A stretch of 64,000 nucleotides of DNA from Pictodentalium vernedei (GCA_031216915.1 CM062296.1:665261838-665325837); one strand, 5' to 3'. Positions 47,439 to 62,058 are shown, counted from the stretch's first letter. The notes: generated by a model not told the origin, from the sequence alone. A program made the numbers and translations.

Positions 47439-49620
47439 ATACTATCATACATTATCCCCCAGGAATTCTAAATCTGATAAAAGAGGTCATGTTTATCTAT
47501 TGCATACCCATTTTGCTGCCCGAAAACAGCCGATTTTATTAAAATTTTGACGTTTAGCAGCCGGTAGAGGGATTAACAAACGACTAGCGGAATATTCTAT
47601 CTATGCAATTTGTAAGACCTGCCAATGTCAAATTGTTCTTGAAAATCCCCAACAAGCAGTTAGCGAAATCCACGAAAATGTAAATTTTAAGCGTTTAAGG
47701 GGCATCTCTCCTTATCCAGTTCAAAATGGGTTAAGTTTCATTCTTTTAAATACCCTTACTACTTACAAACCTTAAACACCAATTAGATTCCATGATTTTT
47801 CTTGACCCCCACAGTGTCTGATGAATTGTTTTTAACTGTCTCACAAAAGTTGCTTCATTGATGTTATGAGAAAGGTGAGTATAGTAGTCTCAAATGATTC
47901 GGTTTGGTTTTGATAAAAAAATGTTTAAGTAAAACCCATCATTAATGGTAGAATGGGTTAATATCAATATCAATGTTTCCCTATCAGTTTTGCGTCCGGT
48001 AAAAGCCCATGAAAGGTTAACAAATGCCTACCAGAATAATTGATCCATGCAACTGGTCATATGACACCAAGACCTATCAACGGCCATTTTCTCTTGAAAA
48101 CCCCACAAAATGTTTGTAAAGAAATCCAGGGAAAACGATTTTTAAGCTTTTGATGGGTATCCCTGTTAACCTCCCCAACAGGGGTTAACGCTTGGCTTTT
48201 TGAATACCTTTATTACTTACAAACTTACAAAAATGGTCCTCTGTGAATTCCACTTCAAACAAAGGAGATTATGTTTATCTCTCATGTATACATTAGGTGC
48301 TGTGCGTGTCTGAAAACAGTCCCATGTTAACAACATTACGATGCTTGGCAGCTTGTAGATGGTTAATGTCACATAAACACCTACGAATAGTCAATTTGTC
48401 TTGAAACCCTACAAGTTACCGTTAGGGAAATTCACAGAAAATGGGAATTTAAAGCTTTCAAGGGATATCTCTCTTTAGCCTGCCCAAAATGGGTTAAGAC
48501 GTCGACTTTTGAATACCCTTACTACTTACAAAAATGTTTCCATATAAATTGTACGCGCGATAAAAGAAGGAACTTTTCTTTGTGGTGTACCCTTTGGGTG
48601 CTGTTGGTGTGCAAAAACAGCCCATTTTATCGCAATTTTGACCTTCAGCAGCCCGGGGAGGGTTAACTAATGCTGACCGGAATATTTTGTTCATGCGACT
48701 TGTAATGTCACACCAAGACCTGCAAATAGCCGATTTTTCTTGAAAACCTACAAGATGTAGTTAGAGAAATCCACAGAAAACGGGTATTTTAAGATTTTAA
48801 TGGGTATCTCTCTTTAACCAGCCCCAAATGGGTTAAGACGTCAAATTTTGAATACCCTTACCACTTTCAAAAATATTTTCCGATCAATTTTGCGTCCGAT
48901 AAATGAAGGCCCCTTTCTCTGTGGTATATCGTTTGGGTGCTGTTGGTGTCTAAAAACAGCCCATTTTATCACAATTTTTACGTTTAGCAGCTCGGGGAGG
49001 ATTAACTAATGCTGACCGGAATATTTTATCCATGCAACTTGTAATGTCACACTAAGACCTGAGAGTGACCAATTTTTCTTGAAAATCTACAAGACTCGTT
49101 TAGAGAAATCCACAGAAAACATGAAGTTTTGAGCTTTTTTGGGGTATTGCTGTTTAACCAGCCCAAAACGGGTTAACACTTGGTTTTCTGAACACCCTTA
49201 TTACTTACAAAAATGATCCTCGGTGAATTCCACTTCCAATAAAGGAAGTTATGTTTACCACTCGGGTATCGTTTGGGTGTTGTGGGGGTCTGAAAACGGC
49301 CCATTTCATCAAAATTTCGATGTTTGGCAGCCTGTGGAGGGTTACCATATGCATCGCCAAATATGTCGTGTGTATCAAAGGTTGTGTCATAGGTAGGTCT
49401 AGTAATGATGGATGTTTAAAAAAAATCCTAAAGACGTGTTTCGAGAAAGTGCCGATAAACCCCAATTTTGGCAGTTTTTTGCCAATTCTGGCGAAATAAG
49501 GGTTAAATCGAAAATTCCGCTTCGGTACATTTTTAGATTTTTTGCCCCTCTATGCGTGTGCAAAATTTCGTGAAAATCGGTTCGAAAATGGCTTCTGAAT
49601 CGTACGGACAAAATGTGTGG
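47439..49620. repeat. 340-bp satellite array (A6)
   Basis: A-type order; AGGATTAAC near 48997, and CACTAAGACC near 49051. Confidence 0.9.
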
Positions 49621-49795
49621 AACCCCCCCCCCCCCCCAAAAAACCCCCCCCCCCAAAAAAAAACAAAACAAAAAAAATAATAATCCGTAGAAAAACAATA
49701 GTCTTTTCCAGAGGGAAAAGCCTAAAAAAAAAAAAAAAAATAATAATAATAATAATCCCTAGAAAAACAATAGTCTTTTCCAGAGGGAAAAGCCT
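49621..49795. repeat. C/A tracts with two hairpin cassettes (A7)
   Basis: The first poly-A of other units is replaced by a C15 run (49623-49637) and a C11 run. Cassettes at 49676-49723 and 49748-49795. The second is preceded by an expanded TAA run of six. Confidence 0.75.
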
Positions 49796-50650
49796 AACAA
49801 GATTTTTCGATTTCAAGAAATCGAGAGATTCACCTATTCCGCTTGTCTTTTTAGGCAGCGACGAAATAAGATTGCATATAGAGCTGGTAGTTTTTTAGGC
49901 TATATTAAGTGCATAGCCGATAGAAAACTCCCTACAGTGTCTAACAATTCTTTCGGCAATACTCTTTCACATTGGCGTGAATGCTGTATGCTTAATCTCC
50001 AAGTTAGGGCTAAATAGCAAACCCGTTGAACAGATCGTGTGTACTTAATAATAACAACATGTGCATGTGTGACACCATACATTGTGGCGAACGTTTTCGC
50101 AGCAGCCATCCCAAACATTCAGCGTTTGTACCTGAAGCTCACCCGAACTCGGTCATATTATTAGAAAGTCCCGAAACCAAGCATGGGCCTCGAGGCAGCC
50201 GCCCCTCTCTCTCAACCCACACCCCGAACGTGCACATACCCTCTCCTGACATTCAACATGATAGAATGGGAAATTGGTGTCGCTCTCTGTGTGAAAAGAT
50301 GCGGTAACTATTTGTGAAGAATGAGTGAAAAAATGATGGAAATCGGCCAAGAATTGGCCGAGATATAGCGTTTTAATGAGTTGAGGTAATTGTTTGAATT
50401 TGGTCCCGTTCTAGCCGGTGCGACCTGACGCTGGGTATATGTCTGGGGTTGTGGCACTGCTCCCCCTGTGGGGTAGTTCCGCTTGAAATCGTGGATTCTC
50501 AGTTTCTGGTGGAGAGACGCTGGTGACTGAAAGATGCATTGTGTACACTGGCGCCAAATGGACCTCGCCAAGCTGGTAACAGTTAGATATTTGTCAGAAA
50601 TGAAAAGTGGACAGTAATCGCGCATGGGTTAATGGCGAATAGGCGGTAAT

Positions 50651-51356
50651 CTGGCTAATTTGACATTAAAATTGAACAGACAGCAGTGTCGCTCATACGC
50701 CCACTACGTCCAGACCACTGGAGGCAGCTACACGAAATTTTCAGAAGTTGTTCTACTCTTCCTGCCCGACAGGTTAGTATCTTTGTCGAGTGGCGTGACC
50801 GCGTGGGAACAATGTGGATCGCGTGGAAACCGAAGGGACGATTCGTCCCTCCTCTATTCCCAATGCAACGACGTTTCCATTCACTATTCACCTGTCACCC
50901 GTCGAGTTTGGCATTATTTCTGTCTATTTGACGAACTGTTCAGCTTTCAATATTCACACGTTCACGTGGGACTGAACGTTTGGAGTTAAACTGCTTATTT
51001 CAGAGCGTACCGGCAGAAACTGACAACTCGACCCGGTGACGAAAAAGCCGTCGTCTGGCTAATTTGACATTCAAACTGAACAGATACAATGTCGGATACA
51101 CGCCAATTATGTCCCGACCATACAAGGCAACAACTTCAGATTCTCAGAATGTTTTCTCCTGTCCCTGCCCGACAGTTTAGTATCTTTGTCAAGTGCCAAG
51201 ACCGCGTGGAAACACCGTGATCAGGTGGAAACCGAGGGGACGATTCGTCCCTACTTTCTTCTCAATTCAACGACTTTCCTATTCATTATTTACCTGTCAC
51301 CGGCTGAGTTTGGCATTATATCTGTCTATTTGATGAACTTTTCAACCTTAACTATT
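50651..51356. repeat. 404-bp repeat pair (A7)
   Basis: Copies start at 50651 and 51055. Confidence 0.85.
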
Positions 51357-51747
51357 TGCGGCCTCGTGTTTCACCACCGAAAGGCCACTGCACGGTTACC
51401 AATATATTCAGGGACTGATTTTGCGAAAAAAAACAATTATTCCGACTGTACCCACATGGGAACTCTTAAATCTGTAAGGGTTAAATTTTTAATAATAACG
51501 TATAAAACAGAAGTTGTCATGCTACACTTGCTGCATGCAGGCATAGAAAACATTCAGCGCTCAATGAATTAGGAATGGAGTAAATTGTCACTTAAACCAG
51601 CGAAATTCTGAAAAAAATGAGAGTTTTTTTTCGATGGCACCTACCTTTATGCATCCGAGACAGGGACTGCGTTAAACTTTACAGCAACCTTATAACAGAA
51701 AATATTCTTGGAATTGAACTGTGAATCCGAATTTCGAAAGCCTACAG

Positions 51748-51829
51748 AATGCAAATGGGTGGGTGGCGGGCATCATCACTGGATCTAATGTTGTATTTCA
51801 TGTTTTCTTTATATTCTATTTATTTTTTT

Positions 51830-51901
<72 letters not shown>

Positions 51902-52096
51902 ATTTGTGTTTGTCTATAATGTTTATAATATTTTGATTTTGCTAGATTCTGTTATTTATGGAATACGTTCTGCCATATTGTAAATTATTAGTCACCGTAC
52001 AGGAACGGAATGGCTTCTAAGTGGTAAGCACTTGTCCTCCAATCCTGATTTGCATTGTCAAATGGCAAATAAAATATGTTTAATCTAATCTAACAG
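51748..52096 (+). mobile_element. LINE 3'-end-like fragment with (CT)n (A7)
   Basis: CT tract of 64 bp at 51832-51895. Reads GGAATGGCTTC near 52008 instead of GGAAGGGCTTC. Confidence 0.5.
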
Positions 52097-52193
52097 TAGG
52101 GCGGGGGGGGGGGCATGTATCCTAGGTAAAAAAACAGCAGGGTGCAGGTGTTCTAGGTAAAATAAACAGCATGGGGGGGGGGGGATGTCCCCG
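52097..52193. repeat. G-tract minisatellite (A7)
   Basis: G runs of 11 (52103-52113) and 12 (52173-52184). Confidence 0.75.
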
Positions 52194-53107
52194 CTAATTA
52201 ATTTTAATAGCAGGCAGTTGTTCATGGGGCAGGTGTCCTATCCCACTGGTACTTGGCCTTGATGGAAATAACATTTCAACAAGAAACAACGGGAAACTTA
52301 TTTGCAATAAAGCTGCAAATACAAACTTGATTTTAGGACCATTCCATGGACATTTTAAAGCCTACTGCGATATCAGCGTTTCTTACTCTCGTCCTTTCAC
52401 CACACCGCAGTATTTTACCCGAGTCGAGTTCTGATGTCATGCAAGTTTGACGGACATGCTTTCAATTATGTTATTGACAACAACATATTTATAATTTCGT
52501 GCTTACTGATCCGAATTTTGAAAATGACACACGCAATCGCGAAAGCATTTTCTGAAAAACAGGATTCTGTAAAAGGTTTTAATGAAATTTGATTATTTTT
52601 TTTATTTTCTATTTCGATGGCTCTTGTCGAAAAGGTGCTAATCACTGATCGTCCCAAACGAGATCAAAGACACGCCGTAGTTTAATAACAGACAGAGAAT
52701 CTTCTAAGAATATACATGCGCAATCCTAAAATGCAATAAATCAAGTGTTTTTTCACGTTTTATGAGAGAAATATGTCCAATTGTATCATTGAATCATTTT
52801 TAGGTATATGTGGGTGAGAAATTTTCTATACGGACAAAATACAGGCTAAATAAAATATTTGCCATTATTTTCCGCAGACGTATTTTTGTCTTTGCTTCTT
52901 GGGGAAATTTCTTGCTGCTAAATACAACGAAGGTGTGTTATTTGATGTGGTCAGAACCGTCAGGTGGTCGGGTCCGAAACCGCACCTCGCAGAAGATGTA
53001 GTGGGGGGTGTCGATTTTACAAGTAATGTAGGCAGCGTACACGGCATGGGCTGTCTGTCTTTAATCCGACAAAACAGGGTTAAGGCTTGGGTTTTTGAAT
53101 ACCCTTA

Positions 53108-53129
53108 TTTATTTATTTATTTATTTATT

Positions 53130-53208
<79 letters not shown>

Positions 53209-53562
53209 TTGGTGTTTAAGGTCACATACTTCTGCACAATGGCTAATCGTGACCGTGACAGTTTTAGAGGTGGAGGAAGCCGGAGTACCCGGAGGGAACC
53301 ACCAAGCATCGACGAGCAACTGTCAGCTCCTCAACATTCTCACTCTGTTCAGGCTCCGCTCAGGCAGGGTTACAGAGGTTGAAGACATGTGCACCATCGA
53401 CGTGCAGAATGCCTTAGTACACGGGGACATCGTGCCCCTATGTCGGCAACCGGACCAAAGTGCCTTGCCCAAGGACACAACGTGAGTCGTCCCGGACGGG
53501 GATCGAACTCGGGACCTCTAGCATAGAAGTACAACAGTCTACCACTGAGCCACCGCGCTCCC
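53108..53562 (-). mobile_element. tRNA-derived SINE (A7 copy)
   Basis: Target-site duplications at 53095-53107 and 53563-53575; tail 53108-53210. Private CGGAGGGAACC near 53291. Confidence 0.93.
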
Positions 53563-53575
53563 TTGAATACCCTTA

Positions 53576-55757
53576 ATACTATCATACATTATCCCCCAGG
53601 AATTCTAAATCTGATAAAAGAGGTCATGTTTATCTATTGCATACCCATTTTGCTGCCCGAAAACAGCCGATTTTATTAAAATTTTGACGTTTAGCAGCTG
53701 GTAGAGGGATTAACAAACGACTAGCGGAATATTCTATCTATGCAATTTGTAAGACCTGCCAATGTCAAATTGTTCTTGAAAATCCCCAACAAGCAGTTAG
53801 CGAAATCCACGAAAATGTAAATTTTAAGCGTTTAAGGGGCATCTCTCCTTATCCAGTTCAAAATGGGTTAAGTTTCATTCTTTTAAATACCCTTACTACT
53901 TACAAACCTTAAACACCAATTAGATTCCATGATTTTTCTTGACCCCCACAGTGTCTGATGAATTGTTTTTAACTGTCTCACAAAAGTTGCTTCATTGATG
54001 TTATGAGAAAGGTGAGTATAGTAGTCTCAAATGATTCGGTTTGGTTTTGATAAAAAAATGTTTAAGTAAAACCCATCATTAATGGTAGAATGGGTTAATA
54101 TCAATATCAATGTTTCCCTATCAGTTTTGCGTCCGGTAAAAGCCCATGAAAGGTTAACAAATGCCTACCAGAATAATTGATCCATGCAACTGGTCATATG
54201 ACACCAAGACCTATCAACGGCCATTTTCTCTTGAAAACCCCACAAAATGTTTGTAAAGAAATCCAGGGAAAACGATTTTTAAGCTTTTGATGGGTATCCC
54301 TGTTAACCTCCCCAACAGGGGTTAACGCTTGGCTTTTTGAATACCTTTATTACTTACAAACTTACAAAAATGGTCCTCTGTGAATTCCACTTCAAACAAA
54401 GGAGATTATGTTTATCTCTCATGTATACATTAGGTGCTGTGCGTGTCTGAAAACAGTCCCATGTTAACAACATTACGATGCTTGGCAGCTTGTAGATGGT
54501 TAATGTCACATAAACACCTACGAATAGTCAATTTGTCTTGAAACCCTACAAGTTACCGTTAGGGAAATTCACAGAAAATGGGAATTTAAAGCTTTCAAGG
54601 GATATCTCTCTTTAGCCTGCCCAAAATGGGTTAAGACGTCGACTTTTGAATACCCTTACTACTTACAAAAATGTTTCCATATAAATTGTACGCGCGATAA
54701 AAGAAGGAACTTTTCTTTGTGGTGTACCCTTTGGGTGCTGTTGGTGTGCAAAAACAGCCCATTTTATCGCAATTTTGACCTTCAGCAGCCCGGGGAGGGT
54801 TAACTAATGCTGACCGGAATATTTTGTTCATGCGACTTGTAATGTCACACCAAGACCTGCAAATAGCCGATTTTTCTTGAAAACCTACAAGATGTAGTTA
54901 GAGAAATCCACAGAAAACGGGTATTTTAAGATTTTAATGGGTATCTCTCTTTAACCAGCCCCAAATGGGTTAAGACGTCAAATTTTGAATACCCTTACCA
55001 CTTTCAAAAATATTTTCCGATCAATTTTGCGTCCGATAAATGAAGGCCCCTTTCTCTGTGGTATATCGTTTGGGTGCTGTTGGTGTCTAAAAACAGCCCA
55101 TTTTATCACAATTTTTACGTTTAGCAGCTCGGGGAGGGTTAACTAATGCTGACCGGAATATTTTATCCATGCAACTTGTAATGTCACACCAAGACCTGAG
55201 AGTGACCAATTTTTCTTGAAAATCTACAAGACTCGTTTAGAGAAATCCACAGAAAACATGAAGTTTTGAGCTTTTTTGGGGTATTGCTGTTTAACCAGCC
55301 CAAAACGGGTTAACACTTGGTTTTCTGAACACCCTTATTACTTACAAAAATGATCCACGGTGAATTCCACTTCCAATAAAGGAAGTTATGTTTACCACTC
55401 GGGTATCGTTTGGGTGTTGTGGGGGTCTGAAAACGGCCCATTTCATCAAAATTTCGATGTTTGGCAGCCTGTGGAGGGTTACCATATGCATCGCCAAATA
55501 TGTCGTGTGTATCAAAGGTTGTGTCATAGGTAGGTCTAGTAATGATGGATGTTTAAAAAAAATCCTAAAGACGTGTTTCGAGAAAGTGCCGATAAACCCC
55601 AATTTTGGCAGTTTTTTGCCAATTCTGGCGAAATAAGGGTTAAATCGAAAATTCCGCTTCGGTACATTTTTAGATTTTTTGCCCCTCTATGCGTGTGCAA
55701 AATTTCGTGAAAATCGGTTCGAAAATGGCTTCTGAATCGTACGGACAAAATGTGTGG
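53576..55757. repeat. 340-bp satellite array (A7)
   Basis: A-type order. AGCAGCTGGTAG near 53694 and GATCCACGG near 55350 are shared only with A8. Confidence 0.9.
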
Positions 55758-55943
55758 AAAAAAAAAAAAAACCCAAAAAAAAAACCCCCCAAAAAAAAAA
55801 AAAAAAAAAAAAAAATAATAATCCGTAGAAAAACAATAGTCTTTTCCAGAGGGAAAAGCCTAAAAAAAAAAAAAAAAAAAAAAAAAATAAAAAAAAATAA
55901 TAATCCCTAGAAAAACAATAGTCTTTTCCAGAGGGAAAAGCCT
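55758..55943. repeat. Poly-A tracts with two hairpin cassettes (A8)
   Basis: Cassettes at 55814-55861 and 55896-55943. An AATAAAAAAAATAAT irregularity before the second cassette is shared only with A9. Confidence 0.75.
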
Positions 55944-56798
55944 AACAAGATTTTTCGATTTCAAGAAATCGAGAGATTCACCTATTCCGCTTGTCTTTTT
56001 AGGCAGCGACGAAATAAGATTGCATATAGAGCTGGTAGTTTTTTAGGCTATATTAAGTGCATAGCCGATAGAAAACTCCCTACAGTGTCTAACAATTCTT
56101 TCGGCAATACTCTTTCACATTGGCGTGAATGCTGTATGCTTAATCTCCAAGTTAGGGCTAAATAGCAAACCCGTTGAACAGATCGCGTGTACTTAATAAT
56201 AACAACATGTGCATGTGTGACACCATACATTGTGGCGAACGTTTTCGCAGCAGCCATCCCAAACATTCAGCGTTTGTACCTGAAGCTCACCCGAACTCGG
56301 TCATATTATTAGAAAGTCCCGAAACCAAGCATGGGCCTCGAGGCAGCCGCCCCTCTCTCTCAACCCACACCCCGAACGTGCACATACCCTCTCCTGACAT
56401 TCAACATGATAGAATGGGAAATTGGTGTCGCTCTCTGTGTGAAAAGATGCGGTAACTATTTGTGAAGAATGAGTGAAAAAATGATGGAAATCGGCCAAGA
56501 ATTGGCCGAGATATAGCGTTTTAATGAGTTGAGGTAATTGTTTGAATTTGGTCCCGTTCTAGCCGGTGCGACCTGACGCTGGGTATATGTCTGGGGTTGT
56601 GGCACTGCTCCCCCTGTGGGGTAGTTCCGCTTGAAATCGTGGATTCTCAGTTTCTGGTGGAGAGACGCTGGTGACTGAAAGATGCATTGTGTACACTGGC
56701 GCCAAATGGACCTCGCCAAGCTGGTAACAGTTAGATATTTGTCAGAAATGAAAAGTGGACAGTAATCGCGCATGGGTTAATGGCGAATAGGCGGTAAT

Positions 56799-57505
56799 CT
56801 GGCTAATTTGACATTAAAATTGAACAGACAGCAGTGTCGCTCATACGCCCACTACGTCCAGACCACTGGAGGCAGCTACACGAAATTTTCAGAAGTTGTT
56901 CTACTCTTCCTGCCCGACAGGTTAGTATCTTTGTCGAGTGGCGTGACCGCGTGGGAACAATGTGGATCGCATGGAAACCGAAGGGACGATTCGTCCCTCC
57001 TCTATTCCCAATGCAACGACGTTTCCATTCACTATTCACCTGTCACCCGTCGAGTTTGGCATTATTTCTGTCTATTTGACGAACTGTTCAGCTTTCAATA
57101 TTCACACGTTCACGTGGGACTGAACGTTTGGAGTTAAACTGCTTATTTCAGAGCGTACCGGCAGAAACTGACAACTCGACCCGGTGGCGAAAAAGCCGTC
57201 GTCTGGCTAATTTGACATTCAAACTGAACAGATACAATGTCGGATACACGCCAATTATGTCCCGACCATACAAGGCAACAACTTCAGATTCTCAGAATGT
57301 TTTCTCCTGTCCCTGCCCGACAGTTTAGTATCTTTGTCAAGTGCCAAGACCGCGTGGAAACACCGTGGATCAGGTGGAAACCGAGGGGACGATTCGTCCC
57401 TACTTTCTTCTCAATTCAACGACTTTCCTATTCATTATTTACCTGTCACCGGCTGAGTTTGGCATTATATCTGTCTATTTGATGAACTTTTCAACCTTAA
57501 CTATT
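56799..57505. repeat. 404-bp repeat pair (A8)
   Basis: Copies start at 56799 and 57203. Confidence 0.85.
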
Positions 57506-57896
57506 TGCGGCCTCGTGTTTCACCACCGAAAGGCCACTGCACGGTTACCAATATATTCAGGGACTGATTTTGCGAAAAAAAACAATTATTCCGACTGTAC
57601 CCACATGGGAACTCTTAAATCTGTAAGGGTTAAATTTTTAATAATAACGTATAAAACAGAAGTTGCCGTGCTACACTTGCTGCATGCAGGCATAGAAAAC
57701 ATTCAGCGCTCAATGAATTAGGAATGGAGTAAATTGTCACTTAAACCAGCGAAATTCTGAAAAAAATGAGAGTTTTTTTTCGACGGCACCTACCTTTATG
57801 CATCCGAGACAGGGACTGCGTTAAACTTTACAGCAACCTTATAACAGAAAATATTCTTGGAATTGAACTGTGAATCCGAATTTCGAAAGCCTACAG

Positions 57897-57978
57897 AATG
57901 CAAATGGGTGGGTGGCGGGCATCATCACTGGATCTAATGTTGTATTTCATGTTTTCTTTATATTCTATTTATTTTTTT

Positions 57979-58042
<64 letters not shown>

Positions 58043-58237
58043 ATTTGTGTTTGTCTATAATGTTTATAATATTTTGATTTTGCTAGATTCTGTTATTTAT
58101 GGAATACGTTCTGCCATATTGTAAATTATTAGTCACCGTACAGGAACGGAAGGGCTTCTAAGTGGTAAGCACTTGTCCTCCAATCCTGATTTGCATTGTC
58201 AAATGGCAAATAAAATATGTTTAATCTAATCTAACAG
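57897..58237 (+). mobile_element. LINE 3'-end-like fragment with (CT)n (A8)
   Basis: CT tract of 56 bp at 57981-58036. Confidence 0.5.
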
Positions 58238-58329
58238 TAGGGCGGGGGGCATGTATCCTAGGTAAAAAAACAGCAGGGTGCAGGTGTTCTAGGTAAAATA
58301 AACAGCATGGGGGGGGGGGGATGTCCCCG
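58238..58329. repeat. G-tract minisatellite (A8)
   Basis: The first G run is shrunk to 6 (58244-58249); the second is 12 (58309-58320). Confidence 0.75.
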
Positions 58330-59240
58330 CTAATTAATTTTAATAGCAGGCAGTTGTTCATGGGGCAGGTGTCCTATCCCACTGGTACTTGGCCTTGATG
58401 GAAATAACATTTCAACAAGAAACAACGGGAAACTTATTTGCAATAAAGCTGCAAATACAAACTTGATTTTAGGACCATTCCATGGACATTTTAAAGCCTA
58501 CTGCGATATCAGCGTTTCTTACTCTCGTCCTTTCACCACACCGCAGTATTTTACCCGAGTCGAGTTCTGATGTCATGCAAGTTTGACGGACATGCTTTCA
58601 ATTATGTTATTGACAACAACATATTTATAATTTCGTGCTTACTGATCCGAATTTTGAAAATGACACACACAATCGCGAAAGCATTTTCTGAAAAACACGA
58701 TTCTGTAAAAGGTTTTAATGAAATTTGATTATTTTTTTTATTTTCTATTTCGATGGCTCTTGTCGAAAAGGTGCTAATCACTGATCGTCCCAAACGAGAT
58801 CAAAGACACGCCGTAGTTTAATAACAGACAGAGAATCTTCTAAGAATATACATGCGCAATCCTAAAATGCAATAAATCAAGTGTTTTTTCACGTTTTATG
58901 AGAGAAATATGTCCAATTGTATCATTGAATCATTTTTAGGTATATGTGGGTGAGAAATTTTCTATACGGACAAAATACAGGCTAAATAAAATATTTGCCA
59001 TTATTTTCCGCAGACGTATTTTTGTCTTTGCTTCTTGGGGAAATTTCTTGCTGCTAAATACAACGAAGGTGTGTTATTTGATGTGGTCAGAACCGTCAGG
59101 TGGTCGGGTCCGAAACCGCACCTCGCAGAAGATGTAGTGGGGGGTGTCGATTTTACAAGTAATGTAGGCAGCGTACACGGCATGGGCTGTCTGTCTTTAA
59201 TCCGACAAAACAGGGTTAAGGCTTGGGTTTTTGAATACCC

Positions 59241-59243
<3 letters not shown>

Positions 59244-59295
<52 letters not shown>

Positions 59296-59678
59296 TTTTA
59301 TTTATTTATTTATTTATTTATTTATTGGTGTTTAAGGTCACATACTTCTGCACAATGGCTAATCGTGACCGTGACAGTTTTAGAGGTGGAGGAAGCCGGA
59401 GTACCTGGAGAGAACCACCAAGCATCGACGAGCAACTGTCAGCTCCTCAACATTCTCACTCTGTTCAGGCTCCGCTCAGGCAGGGTTACAGAGGTTGAAG
59501 ACATGTGCACCATCGACGTGCAGTATGCCTTAGTACACGGGGACATCGTGCCCCTATGTCGGCAACCGGACCAAAGTGCCTTGCCCAAGGACACAACGTG
59601 AGTCGTCCCGGACGGGGATCGAACTCGGGACCTCTAGCATAGAAGTACAACAGTCTACCACTGAGCCACCGCGCTCCC
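59244..59678 (-). mobile_element. tRNA-derived SINE (A8 copy)
   Basis: Target-site duplications at 59231-59243 and 59679-59691; tail 59244-59326 with the TTTTA irregularity in a different position from other units. CAGTATGCC as in A4 and B1. Confidence 0.93.
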
Positions 59679-59691
59679 TTGAATACCCTTA

Positions 59692-61873
59692 ATACTATCA
59701 TACATTATCCCCCAGGAATTCTAAATCTGATAAAAGAGGTCATGTTTATCTATTGCATACCCATTTTGCTGCCCGAAAACAGCCGATTTTATTAAAATTT
59801 TGACGTTTAGCAGCTGGTAGAGGGATTAACAAACGACTAGCGGAATATTCTATCTATGCAATTTGTAAGACCTGCCAATGTCAAATTGTTCTTGAAAATC
59901 CCCAACAAGCAGTTAGCGAAATCCACGAAAATGTAAATTTTAAGCGTTTAAGGGGCATCTCTCCTTATCCAGTTCAAAATGGGTTAAGTTTCATTCTTTT
60001 AAATACCCTTACTACTTACAAACCTTAAACACCAATTAGATTCCATGATTTTTCTTGACCCCCACAGTGTCTGATGAATTGTTTTTAACTGTCTCACAAA
60101 AGTTGCTTCATTGATGTTATGAGAAAGGTGAGTATAGTAGTCTCAAATGATTCGGTTTGGTTTTGATAAAAAAATGTTTAAGTAAAACCCATCATTAATG
60201 GTAGAATGGGTTAATATCAATATCAATGTTTCCCTATCAGTTTTGCGTCCGGTAAAAGCCCATGAAAGGTTAACAAATGCCTACCAGAATAATTGATCCA
60301 TGCAACTGGTCATATGACACCAAGACCTATCAACGGCCATTTTCTCTTGAAAACCCCACAAAATGTTTGTAAAGAAATCCAGGGAAAACGATTTTTAAGC
60401 TTTTGATGGGTATCCCTGTTAACCTCCCCAACAGGGGTTAACGCTTGGCTTTTTGAATACCTTTATTACTTACAAACTTACAAAAATGGTCCTCTGTGAA
60501 TTCCACTTCAAACAAAGGAGATTATGTTTATCTCTCATGTATACATTAGGTGCTGTGCGTGTCTGAAAACAGTCCCATGTTAACAACATTACGATGCTTG
60601 GCAGCTTGTAGATGGTTAATGTCACATAAACACCTACGAATAGTCAATTTGTCTTGAAACCCTACAAGTTACCGTTAGGGAAATTCACAGAAAATGGGAA
60701 TTTAAAGCTTTCAAGGGATATCTCTCTTTAGCCTGCCCAAAATGGGTTAAGACGTCGACTTTTGAATACCCTTACTACTTACAAAAATGTTTCCATATAA
60801 ATTGTACGCGCGATAAAAGAAGGAACTTTTCTTTGTGGTGTACCCTTTGGGTGCTGTTGGTGTGCAAAAACAGCCCATTTTATCGCAATTTTGACCTTCA
60901 GCAGCCCGGGGAGGGTTAACTAATGCTGACCGGAATATTTTGTTCATGCGACTTGTAATGTCACACCAAGACCTGCAAATAGCCGATTTTTCTTGAAAAC
61001 CTACAAGATGTAGTTAGAGAAATCCACAGAAAACGGGTATTTTAAGATTTTAATGGGTATCTCTCTTTAACCAGCCCCAAATGGGTTAAGACGTCAAATT
61101 TTGAATACCCTTACCACTTTCAAAAATATTTTCCGATCAATTTTGCGTCCGATAAATGAAGGCCCCTTTCTCTGTGGTATATCGTTTGGGTGCTGTTGGT
61201 GTCTAAAAACAGCCCATTTTATCACAATTTTTACGTTTAGCAGCTCGGGGAGGGTTAACTAATGCTGACCGGAATATTTTATCCATGCAACTTGTAATGT
61301 CACACCAAGACCTGAGAGTGACCAATTTTTCTTGAAAATCTACAAGACTCGTTTAGAGAAATCCACAGAAAACATGAAGTTTTGAGCTTTTTTGGGGTAT
61401 TGCTGTTTAACCAGCCCAAAACGGGTTAACACTTGGTTTTCTGAACACCCTTATTACTTACAAAAATGATCCACGGTGAATTCCACTTCCAATAAAGGAA
61501 GTTATGTTTACCACTCGGGTATCGTTTGGGTGTTGTGGGGGTCTGAAAACGGCCCATTTCATCAAAATTTCGATGTTTGGCAGCCTGTGGAGGGTTACCA
61601 TATGCATCGCCAAATATGTCGTGTGTATCAAAGGTTGTGTCATAGGTAGGTCTAGTAATGATGGATGTTTAAAAAAAATCCTAAAGACGTGTTTCGAGAA
61701 AGTGCCGATAAACCCCAATTTTGGCAGTTTTTTGCCAATTCTGGCGAAATAAGGGTTAAATCGAAAATTCCGCTTCGGTACATTTTTAGATTTTTTGCCC
61801 CTCTATGCGTGTGCAAAATTTCGTGAAAATCGGTTCGAAAATGGCTTCTGAATCGTACGGACAAAATGTGTGG
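59692..61873. repeat. 340-bp satellite array (A8)
   Basis: A-type order and nearly identical to the A7 array, including AGCAGCTGGTAG near 59810 and GATCCACGG near 61470. Confidence 0.9.
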
Positions 61874-62058
61874 AAAAAAAAAAAAAACCCAAAAAAAAAA
61901 CCCCCCAAAAAAAAAAAAAAAAAAAAAAAAATAATAATCCGTAGAAAAACAATAGTCTTTTCCAGAGGGAAAAGCCTAAAAAAAAAAAAAAAAAAAAAAA
62001 AATAAAAAAAAATAATAATCCCTAGAAAAACAATAGTCTTTTCCAGAGGGAAAAGCCT
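61874..62058. repeat. Poly-A tracts with two hairpin cassettes (A9)
   Basis: Cassettes at 61930-61977 and 62011-62058, with the A8-type irregular poly-A before the second. Confidence 0.75.

Larger units (their letters stand above)
49621..55757. repeat. Macrosatellite unit A7
   Basis: 6137-bp A unit. The left half carries A6-type variants; the right half (from about 53.7 kb) carries variants shared with A8. Private changes include GGTGACGAAAAAG near 51036 and a 1-bp loss in ACCGTGATCAGG near 51215. Confidence 0.93.
55758..61873. repeat. Macrosatellite unit A8
   Basis: 6116-bp A unit. The left half shares CGCATGGAAACC (about 56968), GTTGCCGTGC (about 57663) and TCGACGGCACC (about 57780) only with A9; the right half shares variants with A7. 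Confidence 0.93.

Noticed and set aside
49621-49660. Biological switch from poly-A to poly-C at the A7 start
   Set aside because: Long mixed homopolymers are prone to sequencing and consensus errors; I keep it only as a unit description.
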